This document shows positions 1 through 7,316 of a DNA stretch of 38,424 bases, one piece after another (position 1 is the first letter of the stretch; each line of letters opens with the position of its first letter). A program made the translations under genes and the position numbers. The notes beneath the pieces were generated by a model. The model saw only the letters and a list, made by a program, of their open reading frames with translations, did no database searches and was not told where the DNA came from. The stretch is from Planctomycetota bacterium (lineage in GTDB: Bacteria; Planctomycetota; Planctomycetia; Planctomycetales; Planctomycetaceae): contig JAURQH010000001.1 in assembly GCA_030836185.1 (NCBI GenBank), positions 1-38,424 of the forward strand. Direction: 5' to 3'.

Positions 1-104
1 AGTACATCGAGATATTTTACAATACCGAACGAATCCACCAGACGTTAAACTACCAGACGCCTGAGGAATTCGAGAAAGACTACGCAGCCAGGCTGGCTGC
101 GTGA
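1..104 (+). pseudogene. 3' end of an IS3-family transposase (orfB/InsF-like), cut by the window edge
   Basis: Reading from base 3, the frame is open to a TGA at 102-104 and gives 33 residues. They begin YIEIFYNTERIHQTLNYQTP and end in ARLAA. The pattern YIE-FYN--R-H--L-Y-TP--FE is the standard C-terminal end of the IS3-family DDE transposase (rve integrase core, OrfB). The rest of the element lies outside the window, so whether it is complete cannot be judged. The expected right terminal inverted repeat after the stop codon is not recognisable, because the next gene's ATG follows immediately at 105. This may be a truncated element, or the tail of a transposase whose repeat overlaps the next gene. 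The family call is confident; the state of the element is not. Confidence 0.75.
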
Positions 105-1046
105 ATGAAAGATTTGTTCTCCGTTATTGTTGGTCTACCGCAACGAGAGGAAGAAGAAGAAAGACTCGCTCAATGGCAAGCACGAAAACAGCTGCATAGC
201 GAGGCTATTGAGCCTTCCACATCCGATGCGATCGACACATTTGCAGCCGAGCAGGAAGTGGGTAGTCCGGCACTCGGCATGATTATCTTCGGCACACTAA
301 CGATGGTGGGACACCTGTTGATGTTCATTCACGAAATGAGAATACCTAACAGAATGGATTATGCATGGATGTGGATAGCGGGAGTCTTGTCGGGATTAAC
401 GATGCTCATTGGAGGATTGTGCATGAGACGGCTAACTTCTATCAGTTGGGCACGTATTAGTGTGATCGCGGGTGCGTTGCCCACATCACCAGCTTGGATC
501 ATCAACATGTTCATGTCGGGTTGGGCCAATCAAGCGTTGCAAAACACTGAAGTGAAAGCCGCATTTCTCGAAAGAGCCCGACTCCGAAAACAGGCTCTTA
601 CCAAAGTGGACGAAGAATCGACTGATCTGGATATGGAAGCACTTCAGCAGGAAGTAAGTGGGCCATCTATCGCCTTGCTGATTTTGGGGATAGTCTGTCT
701 GCTGGGCCACTCCTTTTTATTCGTGCTTACTCTGATGTTTTCACGATTTGACAGGGAGGTGTCGATACTGTTTCTTCCCGGAATCCTCACGGGGATGTTT
801 ATGATTCTGAGTGGTCTCAACTTTCGAAATTTCAAAGCAAAAGGCGGGACTCAATTCGGCATCATCCTAGGAATGTTACCCGTCAACTTTGGTTGGCCGA
901 TCACATTACCAATTTGTATATGGGCGAATTCGGTCTTTCAGCGTCCGCTTATCAAACAGGCGTTTCTCGATCGTTTTCGGTTTTGGAATCGCATGACTCA
1001 GTCCCGTCACGAACAGAATCCCGGTTTACGGAATCGTCAAAGATGA
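105..1046 (+). CDS. Membrane protein with two tandem copies of a three-helix unit
   Basis: The product is 313 aa of unknown function. The N-terminal ~50 residues are soluble and charged, with an EEEEE run at residues 16-20. Two related halves follow. The first (about 53-165) starts GSPALGMIIFGTLTMVGHLL and the second (about 186-305) starts SGPSIALLILGIVCLLGHSF. Each has three hydrophobic segments, a G-L/M-x-x-L-I/S-G-G/L turn and a W-A-N-x-x/F-Q-x-x-x-I/V-K-x-A-F-L-(D/E)-R close. This is therefore an internal duplication with about six transmembrane helices. Similar hydrophobic modules occur in uncharacterised planctomycete proteins, but I do not recognise a named family. The ATG directly touches the stop of the transposase fragment and no good Shine-Dalgarno is visible, so the true N-terminus may have been altered by the insertion. 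The gene converges on the ceramidase-like gene, 6 bp away. Confidence 0.7.
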   Translation: MKDLFSVIVGLPQREEEEERLAQWQARKQLHSEAIEPSTSDAIDTFAAEQEVGSPALGMIIFGTLTMVGHLLMFIHEMRIPNRMDYAWMWIAGVLSGLTMLIGGLCMRRLTSISWARISVIAGALPTSPAWIINMFMSGWANQALQNTEVKAAFLERARLRKQALTKVDEESTDLDMEALQQEVSGPSIALLILGIVCLLGHSFLFVLTLMFSRFDREVSILFLPGILTGMFMILSGLNFRNFKAKGGTQFGIILGMLPVNFGWPITLPICIWANSVFQRPLIKQAFLDRFRFWNRMTQSRHEQNPGLRNRQR

Positions 1047-1068
1047 ACTCAGTCAGAGCGAGTTCATC
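1042..1068. terminator. Possible bidirectional terminator hairpin between convergent genes
   Basis: GATGAACTC (1042-1050) and GAGTTCATC (1060-1068) are a perfect 9-bp inverted repeat with a 9-nt loop. It covers both stop codons, TGA at 1044-1046 (+) and the complement of 1053-1055 (-). There is no long U-tract on either side, so intrinsic termination is only a possibility. Confidence 0.4.
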
Positions 1069-2402
1069 AAATCGCTCATCGCGGCGACCATCACTGGTCC
1101 TGATTCTTCAGTAAACGGAAATTGATTACAGTATTTGGGGGATTGATAGGCGGCATACGTCTTGCGTTCCACATCATAAGCGTCGGGGAGATAACCGATC
1201 CGGCCGTTGGAATAACAGGCCAGCATCATGTGTGGTAGATGGACGCGCTCGCGAACCTCCAACGCCAACGAAGTGAAGAACTCGGACGAGTTACTGATGA
1301 TGCCGAACTCGCCCATCCGCATTGCTTGAATCTCGGTTTCCAACCATTCTGGACGTGATTCGAAATCGACCAGCATCTGATCGGTCCACTCGACATTAAA
1401 GCGGCACATAGCGGGGACCGCCTTCCTTTCGTCTCCGCCGTGTCGTTCGACCATTTCGTGCGGACGAGTTGTCATGACGCGACCAATGGTTTCCTTCCAG
1501 CCCGAGAGATCACAATCACGCAGCCTTTGCTCGGCTTCCCCACGATCAGATTGAATTTCGTCAAACGTCCAGCGACGTGTAGGAAGTTTGACGGTTTCCG
1601 CACGGACGGCAAGCAGGGAGGCGTCCAGAGATTCTCGATTGCACAGCGATTCAATCGCGGCAAGACAGAGTGATCGAGCTGGTATCGCTGCCGACGATTC
1701 TGAGTCGCCGTAAAATCGATGGAAGTTCACATCGCCGCAAGCCCCTTGCAGATAGAGGGTCGTTGAGCCAGGAAAAACTTTCTCCAGATGATCGCACACC
1801 TCCCCAGGAAGATCCCGACTGATTGAATAGGGACGGAGCTTTGTCGTAATCGTGGGGTGTCCCTGGAAGCCGACCACGAAGGCCAATGTGGAATCATCGG
1901 CGCGTTGGATTTGCAGAGTGGTTAATGTGGGATCAATGGGTCCAGCGGGACGAGTTCGATTGAATGTGAGGTCCGCCGCGTTCGTCGTTGCGATGGAAAG
2001 CGAGACGGGCTCTCGTGATTTCCATGCATTGACGGTGGCGGCAATCGCCTGTTCGGCGGCCCATTTTTCGTAGTCGGGATCGACTTCGCCGACACCCAGT
2101 AACCCGCCGGAAGCGGGCGCGTTGTGGGTATGAGTGGCGGTCACCAGAATATTGGCAGCAGGAATGTTGGTCGCGTCGGAGACTTCTGTGCGAATCTGAT
2201 GGGTGAATTCAGAGCTGATCACCATTAAATCGACGGAAACAATGGCGAGACGTGTCTCGACGCTTTCGAGGACGATAGCCGTCGCGTTTAACCCGTCATG
2301 AATGTCCAGCCAGAAGCGTTCGAGATAATACCCCCAGCCGGTCAACTCGACCGGTTTGGTCGGAGTGATCGAAGATCTGGCAACTCCTGCTTGAGGTTTC
2401 AT
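1053..2402 (-). CDS. Neutral/alkaline non-lysosomal ceramidase-like protein, no signal peptide
   Basis: The 449-aa protein matches the N-terminal domain of the neutral ceramidase family, widespread in planctomycetes and often of unknown substrate. Visible signatures are the early AGVARSSITPTKPVELTG segment, the metal-site-like loop ILVTATHTHNAPASGG, a second histidine in GFQGHPTITT, the QGACGDVNFHRF stretch and the late YSNGRIGYLPDAYDVE motif. Family ceramidases hydrolyse N-acyl amide bonds using zinc. No signal peptide is seen, so it is probably cytosolic, unlike the paralogue at 21153-22559. The ATG at 2402 is preferred because GGAG lies 6 nt upstream; GTG 2432 and ATG 2429 would add about ten residues. 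The gene diverges from the enolase-superfamily gene across about 78 bp. True ceramidase activity is doubtful; the fold call is good. Confidence 0.8.
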   Translation of the reverse strand: MKPQAGVARSSITPTKPVELTGWGYYLERFWLDIHDGLNATAIVLESVETRLAIVSVDLMVISSEFTHQIRTEVSDATNIPAANILVTATHTHNAPASGGLLGVGEVDPDYEKWAAEQAIAATVNAWKSREPVSLSIATTNAADLTFNRTRPAGPIDPTLTTLQIQRADDSTLAFVVGFQGHPTITTKLRPYSISRDLPGEVCDHLEKVFPGSTTLYLQGACGDVNFHRFYGDSESSAAIPARSLCLAAIESLCNRESLDASLLAVRAETVKLPTRRWTFDEIQSDRGEAEQRLRDCDLSGWKETIGRVMTTRPHEMVERHGGDERKAVPAMCRFNVEWTDQMLVDFESRPEWLETEIQAMRMGEFGIISNSSEFFTSLALEVRERVHLPHMMLACYSNGRIGYLPDAYDVERKTYAAYQSPKYCNQFPFTEESGPVMVAAMSDLMNSL

Positions 2403-2480
2403 GACGGACTCCGCACACTTGGTAGTCATCACATCGCGCGGTGACGCTCCCGGACGTTGTATATTCTACAGGGAAAAACG

Positions 2481-3596
2481 ATGAAAATCACAAAGATCAC
2501 CAGCTATCCGGTCAGGATTCCACTGAAACCCGAATACCACATGATCTCGGCACTCGGCCAGCACCAAGTCTCTGAGTATCTGATTGTTCGCGTGGAGACC
2601 GATGCCGATATCGATGGCGTGGGTGAAGCCACCGTCATGCCGCGCTGGAGTGGTGAAACGGTTTGGAGTGCTCAGGCCATGGTTGATCGTGCTTTCGCGC
2701 CAGCATTGATCGGATGCGATCCGTTTGATGTAGAAGCGATTGATCTCATCATGGATCAACTGACTGTGGGGAACTGGTTTGCCAAGTCGGCGGTTGAGAT
2801 GGCATTGTGGGACATTCAAGGGAAAGATCGAGGAAAACCGGTCTATCAACTTCTGGGGGGCTCTGTCCGCTCGAACACGATCACCTGTCGGTTTTCGATG
2901 GGTGCGTACTCCCCTGAGCGAGCCAGAGAGCGTGCTCGTCAGTTGATCGAAAAAGGATTCACAACCATCAAAGTAAAGGTCGGCACGAAATTGGCAGAAG
3001 ATGTGGAACGAGTTCGCATCGTTCGAGAAACCATCGGCCCCGATTACGAGATGGTGATCGATGCGAATTGTGGCTTTGATGTCGCGACAGCGATTGAGAT
3101 GGCTCGACAAGTCGACGATTGCAACGTCGGCTTGTTCGAGCAGCCGACTCCGAGAGACGATTATGCAGGGTTGGCAGAAGTTCGCCGAGCCATTGAACCA
3201 GAGGTGATGGCGGATGATATTTGTTTCGACATCAACCATGCCCGTGAATGTTTGCGTCATGAGGCATGTGATGTGATCAGCGTTTACCCCGGCAAGAACG
3301 GAGGACTGCGAAAGTCGCTGGAGATTGTTGCCTTAGCCGCACAGAACAATGTCTCCTGTTCCATTGGTTCTAATCTTGAGCTAGACATTGCCTCGGCGGC
3401 CATGTGTCACTTGGTGCTGGCTCATGAAAACATGAACATCGAAAAATACCCAGGGGACATTATGGGCCCCGACTATCATTCGGTCAGTGTGGTGAAAGAG
3501 CCTCTCGTGATCGACGGGCCAACGATCACGATCAACGACCGTCCCGGATTGGGTGTGGAAGTCGATTGGAAAACTGTCGAACAGTTGCGGCTGTGA
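2481..3596 (+). CDS. Enolase-superfamily enzyme, mandelate racemase / muconate lactonizing type
   Basis: The 371-aa protein starts at the ATG at 2481, with AGGG about 7 nt upstream; an in-frame start at 2457 has less support. It carries the N-terminal capping domain and a TIM barrel with the acid-base and metal residues of the muconate-cycloisomerase subgroup: IKVKVG (two lysines near 164 and 166), VIDAN (Asp ~194), FEQP (Glu ~220), MADD (Asp ~245) and YPGKNGG (Lys ~272). Such enzymes abstract the alpha-proton of a carboxylate with Mg2+ and catalyse cycloisomerisation, racemisation or dehydration. The exact substrate (muconate, a dipeptide or a sugar acid) cannot be read from sequence. The ceramidase-like gene is its divergent neighbour, and a 44-codon ORF overlaps its stop codon. 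Confidence 0.88.
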   Translation: MKITKITSYPVRIPLKPEYHMISALGQHQVSEYLIVRVETDADIDGVGEATVMPRWSGETVWSAQAMVDRAFAPALIGCDPFDVEAIDLIMDQLTVGNWFAKSAVEMALWDIQGKDRGKPVYQLLGGSVRSNTITCRFSMGAYSPERARERARQLIEKGFTTIKVKVGTKLAEDVERVRIVRETIGPDYEMVIDANCGFDVATAIEMARQVDDCNVGLFEQPTPRDDYAGLAEVRRAIEPEVMADDICFDINHARECLRHEACDVISVYPGKNGGLRKSLEIVALAAQNNVSCSIGSNLELDIASAAMCHLVLAHENMNIEKYPGDIMGPDYHSVSVVKEPLVIDGPTITINDRPGLGVEVDWKTVEQLRL

Positions 3597-3727
3597 ACTT
3601 TCAGTCCAATCAGGTCACGGTTCCGAAGCTCTCGAATTTTCATTCGGTAGACAACTCATCTTCACTGATTGGCACGCGACGTAGAACCCCTTTGGAAATC
3701 ATGCGTGATCTGAAGAGAGGAGTGTGA
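3593..3727 (+). CDS. Possible small protein (44 aa) translationally coupled to the upstream gene
   Basis: A GTG at 3593 overlaps the TGA of the enolase-superfamily gene in the form GTGA. It opens a 44-codon frame ending at 3727, with a basic C-terminal part including GTRRRTPLEIMRDLKRGV. The overlap and the protein-like composition argue for translational coupling. There is no independent Shine-Dalgarno, the protein is short, and I do not recognise it. It could be a chance open frame or the worn end of an older gene. Confidence 0.3.
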   Translation: MNFQSNQVTVPKLSNFHSVDNSSSLIGTRRRTPLEIMRDLKRGV

Positions 3728-3819
3728 GTCGTAGGGAGCTTGAGAAAGAGACCCATGCAGAATCGTGGCGGGTGAGAGAACGCCCCGGCAGCAATCATGA
3801 AACAATGGTAATCAAATAG

Positions 3820-3853
3820 AAGAAGCGACCGCAAAAACTCGCGATCGCTTCTT
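3820..3853. terminator. Hairpin terminator between convergent genes
   Basis: AGAAGCGA (3821-3828) pairs with TCGCTTCT (3845-3852). The stem continues through one C-A mismatch and three more GC pairs, with the loop AAAAACTC at 3833-3840. TTTCTCGTT follows on the plus strand. It lies between the enolase-superfamily gene (+) and the H1-like gene (-) and can serve either or both. Confidence 0.6.
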
Positions 3854-3908
3854 TCTCGTTGTAACAATGTTGGCCGATAATTGAATGGCCAAGCCAGCAG
3901 AAAGCGGA

Positions 3909-4088
3909 CTACTTCTTCTTAGCAGTTGCTTTCTTCTTAGCAGTTTTCTTCTTAGCAGTTTTCTTTTTGGCTGCCTTCTTCTTAGCAGGAGCTTTTTTCT
4001 TAGCTGCCTTCTTCTTCTTAGCAGGAGCCTTTTTCTTAGCTGCTTTTTTCTTCGTTGCTTTTTTCTTGGCTGCTTTCTTCTTAGCCAC
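3909..4088 (-). CDS. Lysine/alanine-rich histone H1-like DNA-binding protein (59 aa)
   Basis: The start is a GTG at 4088, preceded by AAGGAG with 7 nt spacing. Longer upstream ATG starts run through unrelated sequence and lack such a site. The 59-residue product apart from the initiator is built from only four amino acids: 34 Lys, 18 Ala, 4 Thr and 2 Pro. It is a chain of (A/T)AKKK units with two APAKKK variants. This is the composition of eukaryotic H1 C-terminal tails and of bacterial H1-like and AlgP-type tails, which bind DNA through charge and compact it. Role (nucleoid compaction or regulation) and abundance are inferred. A convergent terminator-like hairpin lies just downstream and an AT-rich spacer with a palindrome upstream. 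The repetitive DNA (KKK as AAG/AAA runs) is prone to length change. Confidence 0.82.
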   Translation of the reverse strand: MAKKKAAKKKATKKKAAKKKAPAKKKKAAKKKAPAKKKAAKKKTAKKKTAKKKATAKKK

Positions 4089-4642
4089 CTTAAATCTCCT
4101 TAAAAATCTATCCGGTGACTTTTGAACCGCCGGCAAACCGGAAGCTGAACGGTTTCTGTCGTCACCCAAACGTGTCCAATTCACATCTTGTCAACCGTGA
4201 CAAGTTGGGCTGAGTGAATAATGAAGTTTGCCGAGCGCGAATCAAAGCTGACTTGTCTCTTTCAACACTCCATCGTTTCATCAGCAACGTGATCATCATG
4301 CTAATTTTTTTCTCGAAATCTGCAAGCCCTTTGTTTTCATTCACGGCCTTCTCAACACGTTTCTCACAGTTCCAATTCATGATGCTCTTCGAAGCAATCA
4401 TGCTGCTGGTTGAACTTTGTTTTGTTTGTCCACAACTTAGACATCAACATCAAAATTCGAATCACAAAAAAAACAACGTAAATTACAGTGTTATATTGCT
4501 GTTGGTAAAATCAAAGTTGAAGAACAGTCAAAGTTAACTTCTCAAAACGTGTCTCGCAGCATTGTTTCGTTTGGAACTCGACACAACAAAAAAAGGGTGC
4601 GAAAATATTTCGAGTTTTTTTTGGAAAACTGAGCAACAAAGG
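4089..4642. other. AT-rich spacer upstream of the H1-like gene
   Basis: About 550 bp without a clear gene; 4205-4640 is visibly richer in A and T than its surroundings, with poly-A/T runs near 4466-4474 and 4612-4622. It should carry the promoter of the H1-like gene (-). A TATAAC box can be read on the minus strand near 4490, but no good -35 accompanies it. A minus-strand frame at 4162-4380 (72 codons, MNWNCEKRVEKAVNENKG start) is protein-like and lies 73 bp before the H1-like start, but has no clear ribosome site and is not called as a gene. Confidence 0.45.
4187..4204. promoter_or_regulatory. Palindrome, possible operator or hairpin upstream of the H1-like gene
   Basis: CTTGTCA (4187-4193), ACCG, TGACAAG (4198-4204): a perfect 7-bp inverted repeat with a 4-nt spacer, about 100 nt upstream of the GTG start at 4088. 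It could be a repressor site or a leader hairpin in the 5' untranslated region. The symmetry is certain; the function is not. Confidence 0.35.
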
Positions 4643-5467
4643 TCACTTCAACGATCTCAAGACCCCTTTGAGGTACTCGATGCTGTCGCGCGCAATCTTT
4701 TCGCAACCGGGTGAGTAGTCGAATACTTCCACGGACACCCATCCCATATAACCACTTTCGACGAGAGCTTTCAGAATGGGTTCGTACTTTGTCTCTCCCA
4801 TACCCGGTCCCAATAAATTGGTATCGTTCACATGGAAGTGGCCCGTGATGTCTGCATGACGGTGGATTAAATCGGGAAGTGACTCCGTTTCGGCTCCAAG
4901 CATCGCCTTCACATCCTGATGCAGAACAAACAACGGGTGATCCACCATTTCGATCAAGCGAACTCCATTCACGCAAGTGTTGACGAAGTCAGTCTCTTTG
5001 GGCGTTAACGGCTCCATGCAAATTCGCACATTTCGTTCTGCAATTCTTGGCATCACTTTTCGAAATACTTCTGCCGCGTTCTCGTAAGCTTGGTCTTCAC
5101 TGACGCCTTCTTCTAAATTTCGTTGAAACGGTGAGCCGAAGACCATCAAGTCGCCACCGAAGTCGGCGCAGGCTTCTCCCAGTTCAATCAAATAATCGGC
5201 GGTTGCATTGCGAACTGATTGGTCGGCTGTTGTGAGATGCAACCCTTCTGTCTTGGCGAGCAGCCAATGTAAGCCAATGATTTTCAAACCATGATCATCG
5301 GCAATCGATCGCAAGCGTTGGCGTTCTGCCGACGAGACCTCGGAGATCTTTTCTGCGAGAGTGAACGGGGCAAGTTCCAGACCGGTGTATCCCAACTCCG
5401 CAGAAAATTGACACTGTTGCTCCCACGCCCAGTCTTCGTAGAGTTCCTGACAGATTGCGAATTTCAT
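4643..5467 (-). CDS. Xylose isomerase-like TIM-barrel protein (sugar phosphate isomerase/epimerase family)
   Basis: The 274-aa protein belongs to the AP_endonuc_2 / xylose isomerase-like TIM-barrel family, which isomerises or epimerises sugars and cyclitols with a divalent metal. The start at 5467 gives MKFAICQELYED, the usual first strand; CAGGA lies about 8 nt upstream. Candidate metal and catalytic residues are Glu in RICMEPLTPKE, Asp in LHQDVKAM, His in GHFHVNDTN and Glu in VSVEVFDYSP, in the normal order. The pattern is close to that of hydroxypyruvate isomerase and tagatose or inosose epimerase relatives, and substrate assignment is not possible. It is transcribed away from the YTV gene across a 373-bp spacer. 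It is plausibly cytosolic carbohydrate metabolism, consistent with the nearby xylulokinase. Confidence 0.85.
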   Translation of the reverse strand: MKFAICQELYEDWAWEQQCQFSAELGYTGLELAPFTLAEKISEVSSAERQRLRSIADDHGLKIIGLHWLLAKTEGLHLTTADQSVRNATADYLIELGEACADFGGDLMVFGSPFQRNLEEGVSEDQAYENAAEVFRKVMPRIAERNVRICMEPLTPKETDFVNTCVNGVRLIEMVDHPLFVLHQDVKAMLGAETESLPDLIHRHADITGHFHVNDTNLLGPGMGETKYEPILKALVESGYMGWVSVEVFDYSPGCEKIARDSIEYLKGVLRSLK

Positions 5468-5840
5468 AATTGTTGTCCTGATGAAAATACTCAGCGCGCT
5501 GATCAAATAAATGACTCCGGCAACCTTTGCCGATGTGGCAAAGCGTATCAAGAATCAGTGTCCGTTTCGAGGAAGCCCTATTTGTTGCAAATCACTTGTA
5601 ACCCGTAAATCCTCTCGCATTTTACAGTTGAGACTGGGAAGAGTGTAACGGTTGTGCCGTACCTGTCACTCAGGGGTTTGAGAGAATTTCGGCGAAGACA
5701 TTCTTTTTTCGGAATCAATACAGATAAGTGTGTCAGACTGCCGAGTAGAGATGATGTCGGGGACTCCACACACGTGGAGATATTCCGCCATGAATCGGTC
5801 AACACCATCGATGGACTCAGAAGAGCTGAGGAACTTGGCT
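5468..5840. other. Divergent intergenic region between the TIM-barrel and YTV genes
   Basis: 373 bp holding the upstream regions of both genes. The frame of the YTV gene stays open back to 5730, but no convincing ribosome site or signal sequence supports that longer start. I see no convincing -35/-10 pair and no strong hairpin. Its length suggests a long 5' leader or separate promoters. Confidence 0.4.
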
Positions 5841-7160
5841 ATGAATCGCCTTATTGGAATGACAATTGTTTTAACTCTGCTGGCCTCTTTAGGGATGTCA
5901 CAGGCAGACGCCGGTTACTGCGGCGCGGCCAGTTACAATAACTGCCCTGACCAGGAGATCATGCCTTGCGGATTGTTCTGCGAAGCTCGCGACTGTTGTG
6001 TTGAATACAAAGTTGTCAAAGAGACCGTCTGGGAAACCGAGCACTACACTTGCAAAGAGAAGGTGTTCGACACCATCTACGAACAAGTTCCTGTCTGTTG
6101 TAAGAAAAAGGTGTACGAGACGTGCTATCGTCCTGAAACTTACACCGCGAAACGCAAAGTCTATCAGACCTGCTACAAAGAAAAGTGTGTCAAAACAAAA
6201 CGCCCCGTTTATCAGACTTGCTATCGCGAAAAATGTGTGAAAACGAAAAAGCCGTGTTACAAGACAACCTACAAGGATGTCTGTTACACCGTCAAAAAAC
6301 CGGTCTATCAGACCTGCTACAAAGAAAAGTGCGTGAAGACCAAACGCCCTTGCTACAAAACGACCTACTGTGATGTGTCATGCACCACTTACAAAAATCA
6401 ATATGAAACCTGCTACAAAAATGTGTGTTACACAACATGCAAGCCGGTGCATTACACCAAAGAGGTTGATGTCTGCTGCGGTGAATGGAAAACTGTCATG
6501 GAACCTTGTGCGGTCGATCCCGGCTGTGCGGCACCGACAGAATGTGCTGACGCCGGTCATGTCGCTGCTGATTGTTGTGCTCCCCAACCGAAAATGATTT
6601 GCCGCAAAGTGTGGGTTCCTAAAGTGGTCAAGAAAACGGTTTGTTGCACTCGCTACGAACAGCAAGTTTGTCACAAGAAAGTTCCTTACACGGTTTGCCG
6701 TAAGGTTCCTTGCACGATCACCAAGAAGGTTCCTAAGACAAGTTGCACATGGATCGAAGAATGCAAAACTGTGAAAGTGCCCTACACAACCTGCAAATGG
6801 GTTGAGGAATGTTGCACGAAGAAAGTTCCCAAAACGACCTGCACCTGGATTGAAGAATGCAAGACGGTCAAAGTTCCCTACACGACTTGCAAATGGATTG
6901 AAGAGTGTAAGACGGTCAAAGTTCCTTACACCACCTGTAAGACCATCAAAGAGTGCAAAACACGAATGGTGCCTTACACCAAATGCCGCACCGTCTGCGA
7001 AACGAAATTCAGAACCGTGTGCAAGAAAGTATGTCGCGAAGTGTGTGTGACGAAAACTCGCTGCGTGCCTCGCACTGTTTGCCGCAAAATTCCCGTTGAT
7101 CCGGGTTGTTGCCCGCAGGAAAAAACGTGTGCCGCACCGGCTGATGGTTGCATACAATAA
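5841..7160 (+). CDS. Cysteine-rich YTV-type cell-wall protein, exported
   Basis: The 439-aa protein starts at the ATG at 5841 (AGGA about 9 nt upstream). It has a signal peptide, MNRLIGMTIVLTLLASLGMS, with probable cleavage after ADA before GYCG. The mature part is almost wholly repeats rich in Cys, Lys, Thr, Tyr and Val, with about 59 cysteines. The first half repeats VYQTCYKEKCVKTKRP-like units and the second repeats CTWIEECKTVKVPYTTCK-like units. An acidic linker with VDPGCAAPTECADAG separates them, and VDPGCC recurs at the C-terminus. This is the pattern of the YTV proteins described as abundant insoluble components of the planctomycete cell wall, thought to be cross-linked by disulfides. 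The name rests on composition and periodicity, not on an alignment. The gene stands alone, divergent from the TIM-barrel gene and closed by a strong terminator, which fits high expression. Confidence 0.82.
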   Translation: MNRLIGMTIVLTLLASLGMSQADAGYCGAASYNNCPDQEIMPCGLFCEARDCCVEYKVVKETVWETEHYTCKEKVFDTIYEQVPVCCKKKVYETCYRPETYTAKRKVYQTCYKEKCVKTKRPVYQTCYREKCVKTKKPCYKTTYKDVCYTVKKPVYQTCYKEKCVKTKRPCYKTTYCDVSCTTYKNQYETCYKNVCYTTCKPVHYTKEVDVCCGEWKTVMEPCAVDPGCAAPTECADAGHVAADCCAPQPKMICRKVWVPKVVKKTVCCTRYEQQVCHKKVPYTVCRKVPCTITKKVPKTSCTWIEECKTVKVPYTTCKWVEECCTKKVPKTTCTWIEECKTVKVPYTTCKWIEECKTVKVPYTTCKTIKECKTRMVPYTKCRTVCETKFRTVCKKVCREVCVTKTRCVPRTVCRKIPVDPGCCPQEKTCAAPADGCIQ

Positions 7161-7183
7161 TCGGCACCTCATTTGAATATCAC

Positions 7184-7217
7184 AACCGGACAGCAATATT
7201 GCTGTCCGGTTTTTTTA
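7184..7217 (+). terminator. Strong intrinsic terminator after the YTV gene
   Basis: AACCGGACAGCAAT (7184-7197) is followed at once by its exact reverse complement (7198-7211), a 28-bp perfect palindrome. A run of T directly follows (7210-7216). It sits 23 bp after the YTV stop codon, which is classic rho-independent structure for a highly transcribed gene. Confidence 0.9.
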
Positions 7218-7316
7218 TGCGCACACCCTGCTTGATTGTGTGATTCCCGACCTCGCAGTTGCTACACTGTGTGTCAGGCGATCCCACACACGACTGACTT
7301 GCAGGAGACGACTTCA

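Noticed and set aside
2466-3260. 264-codon open frame on the minus strand
   Set aside because: It lies wholly inside the enolase-superfamily gene, opposite strand, and its translation shows no family motif; the sense gene carries all catalytic residues.
3640-3867. 75-codon minus-strand frame
   Set aside because: It runs through the terminator hairpin and has no recognisable motif or ribosome site.
4162-4380. 72-codon minus-strand frame before the H1-like gene
   Set aside because: Protein-like but without a clear ribosome site, and it covers the palindrome; left as a note only.
4214-4537. 107-codon plus-strand frame
   Set aside because: Low-complexity AT-rich sequence with no ribosome site or coherent protein features.
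6378-7196. 272-codon open frame on the minus strand
   Set aside because: Antisense to the repetitive YTV gene; its repeated Phe/Asn/Ala-rich translation is a shadow of the repeats and it runs over the terminator.
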